This document shows positions 24,857 through 33,966 of a stretch of DNA of 64,000 nt, in pieces (the first letter of the stretch is position 1; the number at the start of each line of letters is the position of its first letter). Below the pieces are notes generated by a model. That model saw only the letters and a program-made list of their open reading frames with translations, was not told the origin of the DNA and searched no databases. The translations under genes and the position numbers were made by a program. This DNA comes from DATKUC01 sp964553615 (GTDB lineage: Bacteria > Spirochaetota > Spirochaetia > DSM-27196 > DATKUC01): contig CAZKMA010000006.1 of assembly GCA_964553615.1 (NCBI GenBank), positions 1 to 64,000 on the forward strand, given 5' to 3'.

Positions 24857-26287
24857 TCACATGACTTCAGTGTTGAAACGGAGCAGAATCAGGCGGTCGG
24901 GCGGATCGGGAAAGGTGATCGAGCCACCCATCTGTGAAGCCAGTCCGCTCAGCAACCGTATTCCGAGTGTCTTCTTCTCGGATGAAGAAAGCCCCGGGGG
25001 CAATCCTATCCCGTCGTCCTCGTATTCCACCATCCAGTGAGTCCCTTCCAGTTGCCGCAACCGAACACTGATAGTGCCGGAGCGCCCATCACCGAAGCCG
25101 TGTTTCAACGAATTGATAATGAGCTCAGAAAGGCTCAATCCAAGAGGAATCGCGGTCCCAAGTTGCAGCTCCAGTGGGTCGGCGGTTATCTGGACTCTGA
25201 TTCGCTCGTCGGCGTCGTGCAACCGGATAAGGTTTGCAAGCAGATCGCTCACATACTGTTTGAATTGAATTGTCGAAACGGTTTCTGCGTTGTAGATCCG
25301 ATCATGGACAAGACCGATCGACTCGACCTGCGCGCGAAGGTGTTCGAGCGCAAGACGTGCATCCCCCTCGGGAAGAGCCCCACTCTGGAGGCTTATCAGG
25401 CTCGAAATGGTTGAGAGGTTGTTTTTCACCCGGTGATGCACCTCACGCAAAAGCAGCTCCCGGTCTTCAAGCGCATTCTGCAGCCGCCGGTGTGAATGCA
25501 CGAGCTCGGTAACATCTCGAAGCACAATCAGGCGCAGCTCCTGAACGCTGTCGGATATCGGAAGCTCGCTCATGAGTACGACAGACTCTCCCGAAAGCCG
25601 GAGATTCCCGTCCTGGACCTTCGGGAAGAGTGTGGCAAGCAACTCCGGACCGTCCTCCACTTCGTCGAATTGGAGGAGATCCAACCGGGTACCGAGAAGC
25701 TCCTCTTCCGGAACGCCGAGGATGCGTTCCGCGGAACGGTTGGCTGCGACCACCAGACCATCGACACTGGAGGTGAGAACACCATCCTGGAGGCTGTTCG
25801 CAAGAACCGTATGTCTACCGAGCTCGGACAGGAGCTCGCGCGTTATCTGCCGTTCGTGCACCGATTCCAGCCCAATGACCGGAGTTGATGTCAACTGGAC
25901 CCTGCCTTTCCGCGAGGCATCAATCGCCGCAATAACATGGGTCGACATTTCGCGTAACGGTCCCTTTGCAATGCAGAGGTCAATCTGAAAGGAGTTCAGA
26001 TCGAGGTCACTTTCACGCGCAATCGCAGAAAACGCAACTATGAACAGGCTCTCATACCGTGGACGTGAGCGCAGGACACGCGTGAGTCGAAGCCCGTCAA
26101 CATAGGGCATTATGATGTCGGTAAACAGGACGTTCGGCTTGAACGTGTCGATGACCTTCAACGCCTGGAGACCATCGGGAACGGTAAGCACCTCGCACCC
26201 GGCCTCTGTCAGGACCTGTTCCATGTACTCGAGAATGAGGGGAGAATTGTCTGCCACGAGTGCGCGCGTCCGATCGGAAACTGTCAA
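24857..26287 (-). CDS. Receiver-PAS-histidine kinase (HWE/HisKA_2 type)
   Basis: A 476-residue signalling protein. Residues 6-120 are a CheY-like receiver with phospho-acceptor Asp57 (LFTDIIMPY) and Lys (CIAKG); one of the usual two acidic metal ligands near the N-terminus is replaced (VADN). Residues about 150-245 form a PAS domain. A HisKA_2 dimerisation domain follows with the phosphorylated His in LREVHHRVKNNLSTI, and the HATPase domain has NSLKHGF and EDDGIGLPP. Such N-terminal-receiver kinases relay signals from another kinase. The start is taken as TTG 26287 because GGAGG lies 4 nt upstream and the receiver fold begins right after; the frame stays open to 26422. Divergent from pcm. Confidence 0.88.
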   Translation of the reverse strand: MTVSDRTRALVADNSPLILEYMEQVLTEAGCEVLTVPDGLQALKVIDTFKPNVLFTDIIMPYVDGLRLTRVLRSRPRYESLFIVAFSAIARESDLDLNSFQIDLCIAKGPLREMSTHVIAAIDASRKGRVQLTSTPVIGLESVHERQITRELLSELGRHTVLANSLQDGVLTSSVDGLVVAANRSAERILGVPEEELLGTRLDLLQFDEVEDGPELLATLFPKVQDGNLRLSGESVVLMSELPISDSVQELRLIVLRDVTELVHSHRRLQNALEDRELLLREVHHRVKNNLSTISSLISLQSGALPEGDARLALEHLRAQVESIGLVHDRIYNAETVSTIQFKQYVSDLLANLIRLHDADERIRVQITADPLELQLGTAIPLGLSLSELIINSLKHGFGDGRSGTISVRLRQLEGTHWMVEYEDDGIGLPPGLSSSEKKTLGIRLLSGLASQMGGSITFPDPPDRLILLRFNTEVM

Positions 26288-26395
26288 CGTACCTCCAATG
26301 CATGGCAACCGGGATGTCTTGGTCTGTTTCAGGGTACCCCTTTTGTCGGGCGCTGACAAGCGAGGCTTCGAAATGCATGCTACACTGACAGAAGC

Positions 26396-27073
26396 ATGCG
26401 GGAAGATGACGAGAGAGTACACTCACAGGCCCGCTCACGGATGGTGCAGTCGCAGATAGTCGCGCGGGGAATATCGGACTCCCGGATTATTCTTGCAATG
26501 GAGAAAGTGCCCAGACACCTCTTCGTGCCGGCAGGCAATCGGTACAATGCATATCAGGACTGTGCGCTCCCTATCGGACATCGTCAGACTATCTCCCAGC
26601 CCTACGTTGTGGCACTCATGCTCGAACTTGCGGGGCTTTCGGGAACCGAACGAGTGCTGGAGATCGGCACCGGCTCAGGATACTCGACTGCACTTCTTTC
26701 ACGGCTGTGCAGGGAAGTTGTCTCGGTCGAACGGATCGCAGCGCTCGCCCGCCGCGCGAATATGCTTATTGACGGGCTCGGCTGCAAGAATGTGCGGTTC
26801 TTCACCCGCGACGGCTCGACCGGCTGTTGCGAATACGCTCCCTACGATGTAATCGTTCTGTGGGCAGCGGCTGCCGCCGCCACCCCTCCTGAGCTTTTCA
26901 ACCAGCTTGTACCGGGCGGGACGCTCGTAGCGCCGGAAGGAGTAAACGAAGGTCCCGAGGAATCCATCGAAGGAAGACCGATCCAGATGCTCGTTCGCTA
27001 CAAAAAAGCGGCAAAAGGTCTTTCACGAACCGAGATTTGTGCTGTATCATTCGTTCCGCTCATCACGGAATAG
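26396..27073 (+). CDS. pcm: Protein-L-isoaspartate O-methyltransferase
   Basis: A 225-residue SAM-dependent enzyme that methylates L-isoaspartyl residues to start their repair in aged proteins. Signatures: MVQSQIVARGISD, VPRHLFVP, the SAM motif VLEIGTGSGYSTALL, and the C-terminal LVPGGTLVAP. Start ATG 26396 has no Shine-Dalgarno; a TACACT lies 9 nt before it (26381-26386), so a very short leader is possible. It is followed 20 nt later by the class II aldolase gene and is divergent from the receiver-kinase. Confidence 0.93.
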   Translation: MREDDERVHSQARSRMVQSQIVARGISDSRIILAMEKVPRHLFVPAGNRYNAYQDCALPIGHRQTISQPYVVALMLELAGLSGTERVLEIGTGSGYSTALLSRLCREVVSVERIAALARRANMLIDGLGCKNVRFFTRDGSTGCCEYAPYDVIVLWAAAAAATPPELFNQLVPGGTLVAPEGVNEGPEESIEGRPIQMLVRYKKAAKGLSRTEICAVSFVPLITE

Positions 27074-27093
27074 CACGTCAAAGGAGCTGCACC

Positions 27094-27741
27094 ATGCACG
27101 GTACCGAAGGGTACGTCAAATTTTCGATAGAAATGAATGAAGCGGATCCGCCGCAAGAGGGGGCAATTGCCCCCATCAACGAAGCACGCACGCGTCTCTG
27201 GCGAACCGGTCTTATCGGCATCTATCCGGACGGGATAGGTTTTGGAAACGTAAGCGTGCGCGCACCGGCCACTTCCGTTGCAGGGTTCTCCGGGGTCGGA
27301 CCGAGCTCCTTCTATGTCTCGGGAACGGCGACGGGTGCCGCGGAACAGCTCGCATCGCGGGACTTTGCGCTGGTGTATGGATACGACCGAAACCGGAACA
27401 TGGTTCGTTGCAGCGGGGTAGTTCGGGCGTCTTCCGAATCTCTGAGTCACGGCGCATGCTACGAGGCAAATGAAAAGATTGCCGCGGTTATTCACGTGCA
27501 CAGCAGGGAGCTCTTCGACTTCATGCAGGAGAACAGTTTTCCTGCTACGTCTGTGAACGCGGAAAATGGAACGCCGGAAATTGCCGCAGAGATCTTCGAC
27601 CTTGTTACCGACGTCGGAGAGGATTCGGGAATATTCTTCATGGGCGGACACGATGAAGGAGTAATTGCCTACGGCCCGGACATTGCCTCGGCCGAAGAGA
27701 TTCTGATGGAAGTGTACCGAAAGGCCGCTTCGAAATCGTAG
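27094..27741 (+). CDS. Class II aldolase/adducin-family protein
   Basis: A 215-residue member of the class II aldolase/adducin fold, which includes L-fuculose-phosphate aldolase and ribulose-phosphate 4-epimerase. The zinc ligands are visible: VIHVHSREL supplies two His and MGGHDEG the third; GNVSVRA is the family phosphate-binding region. ATG 27094 follows AAGGAG. It is co-oriented with pcm, 20 nt after it. The substrate is unknown; a sugar phosphate is expected. FucU at 1781 is too distant to count as operon evidence. Confidence 0.85.
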   Translation: MHGTEGYVKFSIEMNEADPPQEGAIAPINEARTRLWRTGLIGIYPDGIGFGNVSVRAPATSVAGFSGVGPSSFYVSGTATGAAEQLASRDFALVYGYDRNRNMVRCSGVVRASSESLSHGACYEANEKIAAVIHVHSRELFDFMQENSFPATSVNAENGTPEIAAEIFDLVTDVGEDSGIFFMGGHDEGVIAYGPDIASAEEILMEVYRKAASKS

Positions 27742-27750
27742 CCGCGCTGG

Positions 27751-27782
27751 GCCGGCTGACCTCGCCCTGGTGAGGCGCCGGC
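27751..27782. terminator. Bidirectional hairpin between the aldolase gene and opuCC
   Basis: GCCGGC (27751-27756) with CCTC (27760-27763) pairs with GAGG (27772-27775) and GCCGGC (27777-27782), loop of 8 nt. It lies between convergent transcription units. No long U tract is present on either side. Confidence 0.5.
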
Positions 27783-27812
27783 GGAAAACATTCAGCGCAG
27801 ACTTTGGAGACT

Positions 27813-28769
27813 CTACTTTATAAGGTTATTCTCCGTCAGGAACTTCTTGACGACGTTCGCCGGCTCCTGCTTCTTCGCGTCAACCTGATAGTTCATGTCG
27901 ATCATCGCCTTCTGGGTAAGTGCCTTGTCCAGCGGTGCGAAGATTGTGCGAATCTGTGGATACTTGTCGAGGACATCCTTTCGAACACAGATAGCTATGT
28001 TGTAGGCCGGGAAGAACTGTTTGTCGTCCTTCAGGACGGTCATGTTGTACTTCTTCAGGTTCCCGTCGGTAGAGAACACCATTGCCACGTTCACGTCATT
28101 CTTTTCAATCGCGTTATACGTCAATCCAATCTGCATGGTTTTGATCTGACTCTTGGGAATGTTCATTCCATAGTCCTTCGCCATTGCAACAAAGCCATCC
28201 GGCCGCTGGAAAAACTCGTAGTCGATTGCGAAGCTGAACTTCTTGGGATCCTTGTTCACGAGTGCCGCAAGATCGGAAAGGGTCTTCAGATTATTTTTTT
28301 CTGCAAAATCCTTCTTTACGGCCAGCGCATATGTGTCGTTTACCGGAAGCATGTTCAGCCACACAATGTTGTTCTTTTTCAAATCCTCGGCTTTCACTGC
28401 TTCATACAGTTTCTGAGGATCGTGTATGACCGTCTTGTTCTTGAGATAGGTAACCCAGGCGGTGCCGGTATAGTCCGCATAAATATCAATCTGCCCGGTC
28501 TCGATCCCCTTCCGGACGACCGTGGAGCTCATTCCGGAATCCTCTTTTACCTTGAAACCATTGGCGGCAAGCATCTGGGCAATAATCTGTCCCATATTGT
28601 ATTGTTCGGTGAAGTTCTTTGCACCGACAGTAATTGACTTGGTCTGAGCCTTCATTGCGGTGTTGCTTCCAGCCGAACCCGCGGACGATTTTTCCGACTG
28701 ACCGTTCGCAAACACCATTGCCGCGGATGCTACTAGGGCAACGACGAAGATTAATGACTTTCTTTTCAC
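27813..28769 (-). CDS. opuCC: Glycine betaine/carnitine/choline-type substrate-binding protein (OpuCC-like)
   Basis: A 318-residue exported receptor. The signal peptide ends at VFANGQ; the mature protein has the OpuAC fold with the start KSITVGAKNFTEQYNMGQIIAQML typical of OpuCC/OsmF/ProX-type binders of quaternary amines. Aromatic residues (DYTGTAW, DYEFFQRPDG) would form the cation box around the trimethylammonium group. The GTG start at 28769 follows GGAGG. It is the last gene of a four-gene importer operon. Osmoprotection is the likely role, though OsmF-type relatives can bind other compounds. Confidence 0.92.
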   Translation of the reverse strand: MKRKSLIFVVALVASAAMVFANGQSEKSSAGSAGSNTAMKAQTKSITVGAKNFTEQYNMGQIIAQMLAANGFKVKEDSGMSSTVVRKGIETGQIDIYADYTGTAWVTYLKNKTVIHDPQKLYEAVKAEDLKKNNIVWLNMLPVNDTYALAVKKDFAEKNNLKTLSDLAALVNKDPKKFSFAIDYEFFQRPDGFVAMAKDYGMNIPKSQIKTMQIGLTYNAIEKNDVNVAMVFSTDGNLKKYNMTVLKDDKQFFPAYNIAICVRKDVLDKYPQIRTIFAPLDKALTQKAMIDMNYQVDAKKQEPANVVKKFLTENNLIK

Positions 28770-28797
28770 GAGATCCTCCTCTGAAACTTGTGTGAGA

Positions 28798-29442
28798 TCA
28801 GATCTCTTCCACCGCTAATCCGGGCGATATCAGAAGGCGTTCCACGAGTGCCAGGAGTCCGTCGACAGTCACAGCCAGGGCTGCGGTGAAAAGGGCTCCC
28901 GCCAGAATCATGTCGGTCTTCATCAACTGCAATCCGATAAAGATGATTTCGCCCAGACCTCCCGCACCAATTGCAGATGCAATCGTTGCAGCACCAATGG
29001 TTATTGTCGCCGCGCTTCTCGCGCCGGAGGCAATCGGGCGAAGGCTCACCGGAATTTCGATACGGAAGAGAATCTGCATATTTGTCATACCCATGCCACG
29101 TGCAGCCTGCTTGAGAGCAGGCTGCACGCCCATGAGTCCGGATGCCGTATTGAATGTAATAGGGACAAGACTGTAGATGAACAGAGCGAATATCGCCGGT
29201 GTTGCGCCAATCCCCATGAATATGAAGGCAATTGCAATGACCGCAATACTCGGCACGGCCTGAGCCGCGCCGGTTACCGCAAGAAGGATCTTTCCGCTCC
29301 GCTCGTTGCCCTTCCGCGTGGCCACGATCCCAATCAGGATTCCAACCACCAGTGCTGCGACCCACGAAAAGAGAAACAGCATTACGTGCTCGCGGAGCTT
29401 TTCAAGGAGATAACTGAAATTATCGACAATATAGTTGAACAT
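28798..29442 (-). CDS. opuCD: OpuC-type ABC transporter permease
   Basis: A 214-residue permease with about five to six transmembrane helices and the EAA-type coupling loop (AARGMGMTNMQILFRIEIP). It pairs with the other permease (30600-31256), with which it shares that loop almost word for word. Start ATG 29442 follows AGGGG. Located 8 nt after the ATPase gene. Confidence 0.92.
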   Translation of the reverse strand: MFNYIVDNFSYLLEKLREHVMLFLFSWVAALVVGILIGIVATRKGNERSGKILLAVTGAAQAVPSIAVIAIAFIFMGIGATPAIFALFIYSLVPITFNTASGLMGVQPALKQAARGMGMTNMQILFRIEIPVSLRPIASGARSAATITIGAATIASAIGAGGLGEIIFIGLQLMKTDMILAGALFTAALAVTVDGLLALVERLLISPGLAVEEI

Positions 29443-29450
29443 CGAAACCC

Positions 29451-30587
29451 CTACTCGCCGCCGGTCCCGGCCATTGCCTCGACCCTCTCGAACACCTCGC
29501 GGAAGCGAATAACCCCAAGCAGATTCTCCCGGTCGTCGACCACCGGAACTGAAGTCAGGCCCGTGGTAACCATCAGGCTTATCGCTTCCATCAGCGTTCC
29601 GTAGGGCTGGATGGATTCAACCGGCTTCACGTGCTCATCGAGGTTGCGTGCCGTGTTGCCCCGCTTTTCGTCCCGTTCGAGATCTTTGCCCAGGACGTAT
29701 CCAGCAAGCCGTCCCCTGTCGGTTTGAACAAACCCGAAGGTTCGCCGTTCGGTCCGCAGTCGTTCGAGACCGTCTTTGACCGTCAGTCCACTCTGTGCCG
29801 GAAACGAGAAAAAGTTCTTGTCGTAATTGTCATGAACCCGAAGAAGCTCGAGGCCCTTCAGTGCACGGTCCGACCCGAGCAGATTCTCGACAAACTCGTT
29901 TTCCGGCTGATTAATGACCGTCAGCGTCTCATCGTACTGAATCAGCTTGCCCTTCTGCAGAATTGCAATCTTGTCGCCCAGTTTCACCGCCTCGCGAATA
30001 TCGTGGGTAACAAAGACAATGGTCTTCTGAATGTGACGCTGAATCTCGAGGAAACTATCCTGAAGTCTCTCACGGTTTATCGGGTCAATCGCGCCGAAGG
30101 GTTCATCCATGAGCAGGATCTTCGGATCGGCGGCAAGCGCCCGCGCAACACCGATTCTCTGCCGCTGTCCGCCCGAAACCTGCGACGGATACTGATTCAT
30201 GAAACGGTCCGGCTCCAGATTCACCAGATCGAGCAGTTCCATGATCCGTTCCCGGGTGCGCGTTTCGTTCCACTTCAGCAGGCGTGGAACGGTCGCTATG
30301 TTGTCGTACACAGTCATGTGAGGAAAAAGCCCGATTTCCTGAATCACGTATCCGATACTTCTTCGCAGAGCTATGGGATCCATGTCGCCAATGGAGACTC
30401 CATCATACCGGATATCGCCTTCGGTGCGCGGGACCAGACCGTTCAACATCCGCAGGATCGTCGTCTTTCCGCAACCGGAGGGACCAATGAGAATGCTGAG
30501 CTTGTGCTCATCAAAGGTAAGATTGACGTGGTCAACCGCAACGACCTCGCCATATTTCTTAACGAGATCGACACACTCGATCGACAT
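29451..30587 (-). CDS. opuCA: OpuC-type ABC transporter ATP-binding protein with CBS domains
   Basis: A 378-residue ATPase. Walker A is GPSGCGKTTILR, the signature is VSGGQRQRIGVARAL, Walker B is ILLMDEPFGAID and the switch His is in VFVTHDIREA. Two CBS domains occupy about residues 250-375; in OpuA/OpuC ATPases these sense ionic strength or c-di-AMP. It powers import by the two flanking permeases. Overlap-free, 8-12 nt spacing to neighbours indicates one operon, in the order permease, ATPase, permease, binding protein. Confidence 0.95.
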   Translation of the reverse strand: MSIECVDLVKKYGEVVAVDHVNLTFDEHKLSILIGPSGCGKTTILRMLNGLVPRTEGDIRYDGVSIGDMDPIALRRSIGYVIQEIGLFPHMTVYDNIATVPRLLKWNETRTRERIMELLDLVNLEPDRFMNQYPSQVSGGQRQRIGVARALAADPKILLMDEPFGAIDPINRERLQDSFLEIQRHIQKTIVFVTHDIREAVKLGDKIAILQKGKLIQYDETLTVINQPENEFVENLLGSDRALKGLELLRVHDNYDKNFFSFPAQSGLTVKDGLERLRTERRTFGFVQTDRGRLAGYVLGKDLERDEKRGNTARNLDEHVKPVESIQPYGTLMEAISLMVTTGLTSVPVVDDRENLLGVIRFREVFERVEAMAGTGGE

Positions 30588-30599
30588 GCGGTCCCTCCT

Positions 30600-31256
30600 C
30601 TACTGTTTCCGGGATATCTTGATACCCCGCGGCGTAATCAGGTCTTCCAGAAGCAACAACAGATAGTTCGTGGCAATTCCCAGAAGACCAACGGAAACCG
30701 CCCCGGTCACAATCATGTCGAACCGTGACCGGCTCAAACCGGCAAAGATGAAGTACCCAAGCCCCTGAGCGCCGACAAGGTATGCGATAGTTGTAACGCT
30801 TACGCCCAGGACGGCAGCATTTCGAACACCCGCCATGATAATGGGAATTGCAAGCGGCAGACGAATTCGAACGAGTATCTGAGGATTCGTCATGCCCATT
30901 CCACGGGCTGCGCTTATTACGCCGCGATCCACGGCCTGGACCGCCACGAGGGTGTTGCGGATCATCGGAAGCAATGAGTAGACAACAATGGCAACAACAG
31001 CCGGGGGAACCCCGATTCCGGCGTGAAACGGCGCAAGCATAATGACCATCAGTCCAAAGAGCGCAAGACTGGGAATAGTCATCAACACCCCGGCAACCGA
31101 TATGACCGCGCGGGCTGCGCGTCTGTTGCTCGAAATGGCAATTCCAACGGGTACGCTGATTGCCATGGCAATCGGAAGGGCAATACCGATAATGGTCAAA
31201 TGTCGCCCAAGCTGGCTGAGCAGTGTCGGCCAGTTTTGAGAGAGGTACTCTAACAT
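30600..31256 (-). CDS. opuCB: OpuC-type ABC transporter permease, first gene of operon
   Basis: A 218-residue permease with the coupling loop AARGMGMTNPQILVRIRLP. ATG 31256 is preferred to the in-frame ATG 31304: a GGGGGA lies 7 nt upstream and the protein then starts like its relatives (MLEYLSQNWPTLLSQL). The upstream DNA (31257-31424) is AT-rich compared with the rest of the window, consistent with an operon promoter, though I cannot fix the -35 and -10. Confidence 0.9.
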   Translation of the reverse strand: MLEYLSQNWPTLLSQLGRHLTIIGIALPIAMAISVPVGIAISSNRRAARAVISVAGVLMTIPSLALFGLMVIMLAPFHAGIGVPPAVVAIVVYSLLPMIRNTLVAVQAVDRGVISAARGMGMTNPQILVRIRLPLAIPIIMAGVRNAAVLGVSVTTIAYLVGAQGLGYFIFAGLSRSRFDMIVTGAVSVGLLGIATNYLLLLLEDLITPRGIKISRKQ

Positions 31257-31424
31257 GCCATTCCCCCGTAGTGAATATGCGTGCAACCGATAAAATATAT
31301 TCAAATATGCAAATAGTGTATTGCAGAATGAATCGGCTAAGCTTTTTCATATAGTACGGAAGATAGTCAAAAATGGCAAGTGTTCGCGCTGATTTAACTG
31401 AATGATTGGGCTTATTGGAGTTAA

Positions 31425-31802
31425 TTAGTCCATGATGCGACCCGATCGAGCGCTTACCACAACCAGACGTCCACCATTCAGTGTCACTTCGAAGACCGGG
31501 GCACCGGAGGCCGGGTTTCCGGCCTTCCGGATGAACACGGCTGTTGCGCCGGTTGCATGCGGATTGGCGTTCAGCGCTATGTCCAGCGCCTGCCGTTCGG
31601 AAATAAATGTTCCGGTAGAGTCATGACGCCACTCCGCCAGACTCAACTGGGCAATCTGCGGACGGGGAGTCGTTCCCGAACTGTCCATTGCGTGCATGGC
31701 GGCGGTCTGCAGGTCTCCACTGGTTATTCCGAAGAGAACGCCGGAGCCCACAAGCAGCACAACGATGATCAGGAAGAAGGCAACGCGCGAGCGACGGTTC
31801 AT
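31425..31802 (-). CDS. PepSY-like membrane-anchored protein
   Basis: A 125-residue protein with an N-terminal membrane anchor or uncleaved signal (residues 6-27) and a C-terminal PepSY-like domain (about 68-125) with the pattern ERQALDIALNAN, then VFEVTLNGGRLVVVSARSGRIMD. PepSY domains often inhibit proteases or bind the envelope. ATG 31802 follows GAGGAG; an in-frame extension to 31895 overlaps the rnr start region and is rejected. Divergent from rnr. Confidence 0.75.
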   Translation of the reverse strand: MNRRSRVAFFLIIVVLLVGSGVLFGITSGDLQTAAMHAMDSSGTTPRPQIAQLSLAEWRHDSTGTFISERQALDIALNANPHATGATAVFIRKAGNPASGAPVFEVTLNGGRLVVVSARSGRIMD

Positions 31803-31893
31803 GAGTACTCCTCTATGAATGCGGGTGGAATGTTTGTCCACGATCAAGAATAATGTACGTAATAGCGGCAACGCTGGACGATATGGAGAACAC

Positions 31894-33966
31894 ATGGCAA
31901 AGAAGAATCAACCGATTTCAGGCCGCCTTTCCCTGACTGCAAAAGGCTTCGGCTTCGTCGAAATGGAAGGCCGGCCGGACATCTTTATAGACCTTGATCA
32001 CCTGAACACCGGCATGGATGGAGACGTTGTGGAGGTCGAGCTCTTTCGTTCCTCCCGCTCCAACCGCCCGGCCGGACGGATTCGCCGCGTCGTTGAACGA
32101 AGTGGAAGACAGATCGTCGGAGCATTTCGTAAGACGAAGGATGGAGGGAAAATCTACCCGGAGGATGCTCGCGTTCCGACTTCTCTTCTCGTCCCCGCAC
32201 AACAGCTCAAGAACGACAGGATGCTCAGCAAGCTTCGCACCGGCAACATTGTTACTGCGGTGCTCAAACAGTGGGATGATCCGAAGTCAAAACCAATCGC
32301 GCGAATTACCGAGATTGTCGGAGACCAGAACGACCCGGGAATAGACCTGAAAATCATTGCGCTCTCCAAGGGCCTGACACTGAAGTTTCCCGATGCGGTA
32401 GAAAAGGAAGCACGTTCATCGCGCATGCCGGATTTGAGGACGGAAGCCAGGAATCGGATCGATCTGCGCGGAGTTGAATGTGTTACGATCGATCCTGAAT
32501 CCGCGAGGGACTTCGACGACTCGCTCTCCATCCAACAACTTCCCGACGGCAAGTTCGAAATTGGAGTCCACATAGCGGACGTCAGCTACTTTGTCCCCGA
32601 GGGGAGTGAGCTCGACACCGAGGCGTTCCGCCGCGGCACCAGCGTGTACTTTGTCCAGTCAGCTCTGCCCATGCTACCGGAAAAACTATCCTCGGATCTC
32701 TGCAGTCTGAAGCCCGGCGTTGATCGTCTCACCTTCAGCGTCCTCATACGAGTGGATTCGCTCGGGAATACTCACGGGTACCGGATTGGTCCTTCAATTA
32801 TCAAGAGCACTCACCGGTTTACATACAAAGAGGCGAACGAGGTGCTCGGCGGAAAGGATCATAAATACGCCGGAATGCTGCACCTCCTCGAGCTGGTCAG
32901 TCAGGTTCTGCGAATGCGGCGGCAGGAGAAGGGAAGCATCGATTTCGACGTTCCGGAAAAGTCGATAGTCCTTGACCGGGACGGCCTTCCCGTGTCCGTC
33001 CGTCCGGTCGAACAACTCGAATCTCAACGGCTCGTGGCTGAGTTCATGCTCCTGGCAAACCGCGTGGTTGCCACCCACGTCGTCGAGCTCGGACGCAAAC
33101 GGAAATCGGAGCTCCCATTTGTATACCGCGTACACGAAAAGCCAAAACCCGAGGATACCACACAGCTGGTCGACAACCTGCACGAGCTTGGCCTTCCATA
33201 CAAAGTTGGAAAGACCCTTGCTTCGGACGACTATCGCAATATTCTGAATATGATCCAGAACTTCGAGTTCCGGGATTTCCTCGAACGGGTGGCATTCTAC
33301 TCCATGACAAAGGCAGTATATCAGACGCGAAATGTCGGCCATTTCGGACTGGCCTTCGAAGCGTATACCCACTTCACTTCGCCAATCCGCCGTTATGCGG
33401 ACCTTGTGGTCCACCGCCTGCTGCGCCAGTATCTTGTCACAGACAGCGACGCACCTCCCCGCGGGAGACGCACGCGTCGCGGAAGCCGCACGGCAAGAGA
33501 GACTTCCGCGGACAACAGAACTCCTTCCGGAGACCGAGCCTCTCAGGCCGGACAACTGCTCTCGCTCAACGGACGGCAGCGCGACCAACTCTCCGCCTCC
33601 CTCGTCGCATACCTTGACCGGGTGTCCGATCAGTGTTCGAAGACCGAGAAGGTGGCCACCGCGGCTGAACGAGACTATGCAAAGCTCAAGAGCCTCGAGT
33701 TCCTCGCGCGAAAAGTCGGCAGAACCTACGAAGGAATCATCTCCGGAGTCACCTCCTTCGGATTGTTCGTGGAGCTCTCGCGCTATCTCATAGAAGGGCT
33801 TGTACGTGTTGCGGAAATGACCGACGACCACTATCGCCATGACGAGCAGAGTTTCCGTTTCGTCGGGGAAAAGACGGGCAAAGTGTATCGGCTCGGAGAC
33901 CGGGTGCAGGTGAAAATCAAGCGGGTCTCCGTTGCCGATCGCAGGGCAGACTTCGAGTTCGTCTAG
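31894..33966 (+). CDS. rnr: Ribonuclease R
   Basis: A 690-residue 3'-5' exoribonuclease of the RNB family. Order: cold-shock-like OB regions (1-190), RNB catalytic domain with the metal-binding aspartates in DPESARDFDDSLS near residue 206 and HFTSPIRRYADL near 490, and a C-terminal S1 domain (about 605-690, EGIISGVTSFGLFVEL). A basic low-complexity insertion of about 45 residues (PPRGRRTRRGSRTARE onwards, about 515-560) interrupts the RNB-to-S1 region. It degrades structured RNA and is usually linked to cold or stress. Start ATG 31894 with GGAG; the upstream in-frame extension is rejected. Its stop shares a CTAG with the convergent ACT gene. Confidence 0.95.
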   Translation: MAKKNQPISGRLSLTAKGFGFVEMEGRPDIFIDLDHLNTGMDGDVVEVELFRSSRSNRPAGRIRRVVERSGRQIVGAFRKTKDGGKIYPEDARVPTSLLVPAQQLKNDRMLSKLRTGNIVTAVLKQWDDPKSKPIARITEIVGDQNDPGIDLKIIALSKGLTLKFPDAVEKEARSSRMPDLRTEARNRIDLRGVECVTIDPESARDFDDSLSIQQLPDGKFEIGVHIADVSYFVPEGSELDTEAFRRGTSVYFVQSALPMLPEKLSSDLCSLKPGVDRLTFSVLIRVDSLGNTHGYRIGPSIIKSTHRFTYKEANEVLGGKDHKYAGMLHLLELVSQVLRMRRQEKGSIDFDVPEKSIVLDRDGLPVSVRPVEQLESQRLVAEFMLLANRVVATHVVELGRKRKSELPFVYRVHEKPKPEDTTQLVDNLHELGLPYKVGKTLASDDYRNILNMIQNFEFRDFLERVAFYSMTKAVYQTRNVGHFGLAFEAYTHFTSPIRRYADLVVHRLLRQYLVTDSDAPPRGRRTRRGSRTARETSADNRTPSGDRASQAGQLLSLNGRQRDQLSASLVAYLDRVSDQCSKTEKVATAAERDYAKLKSLEFLARKVGRTYEGIISGVTSFGLFVELSRYLIEGLVRVAEMTDDHYRHDEQSFRFVGEKTGKVYRLGDRVQVKIKRVSVADRRADFEFV

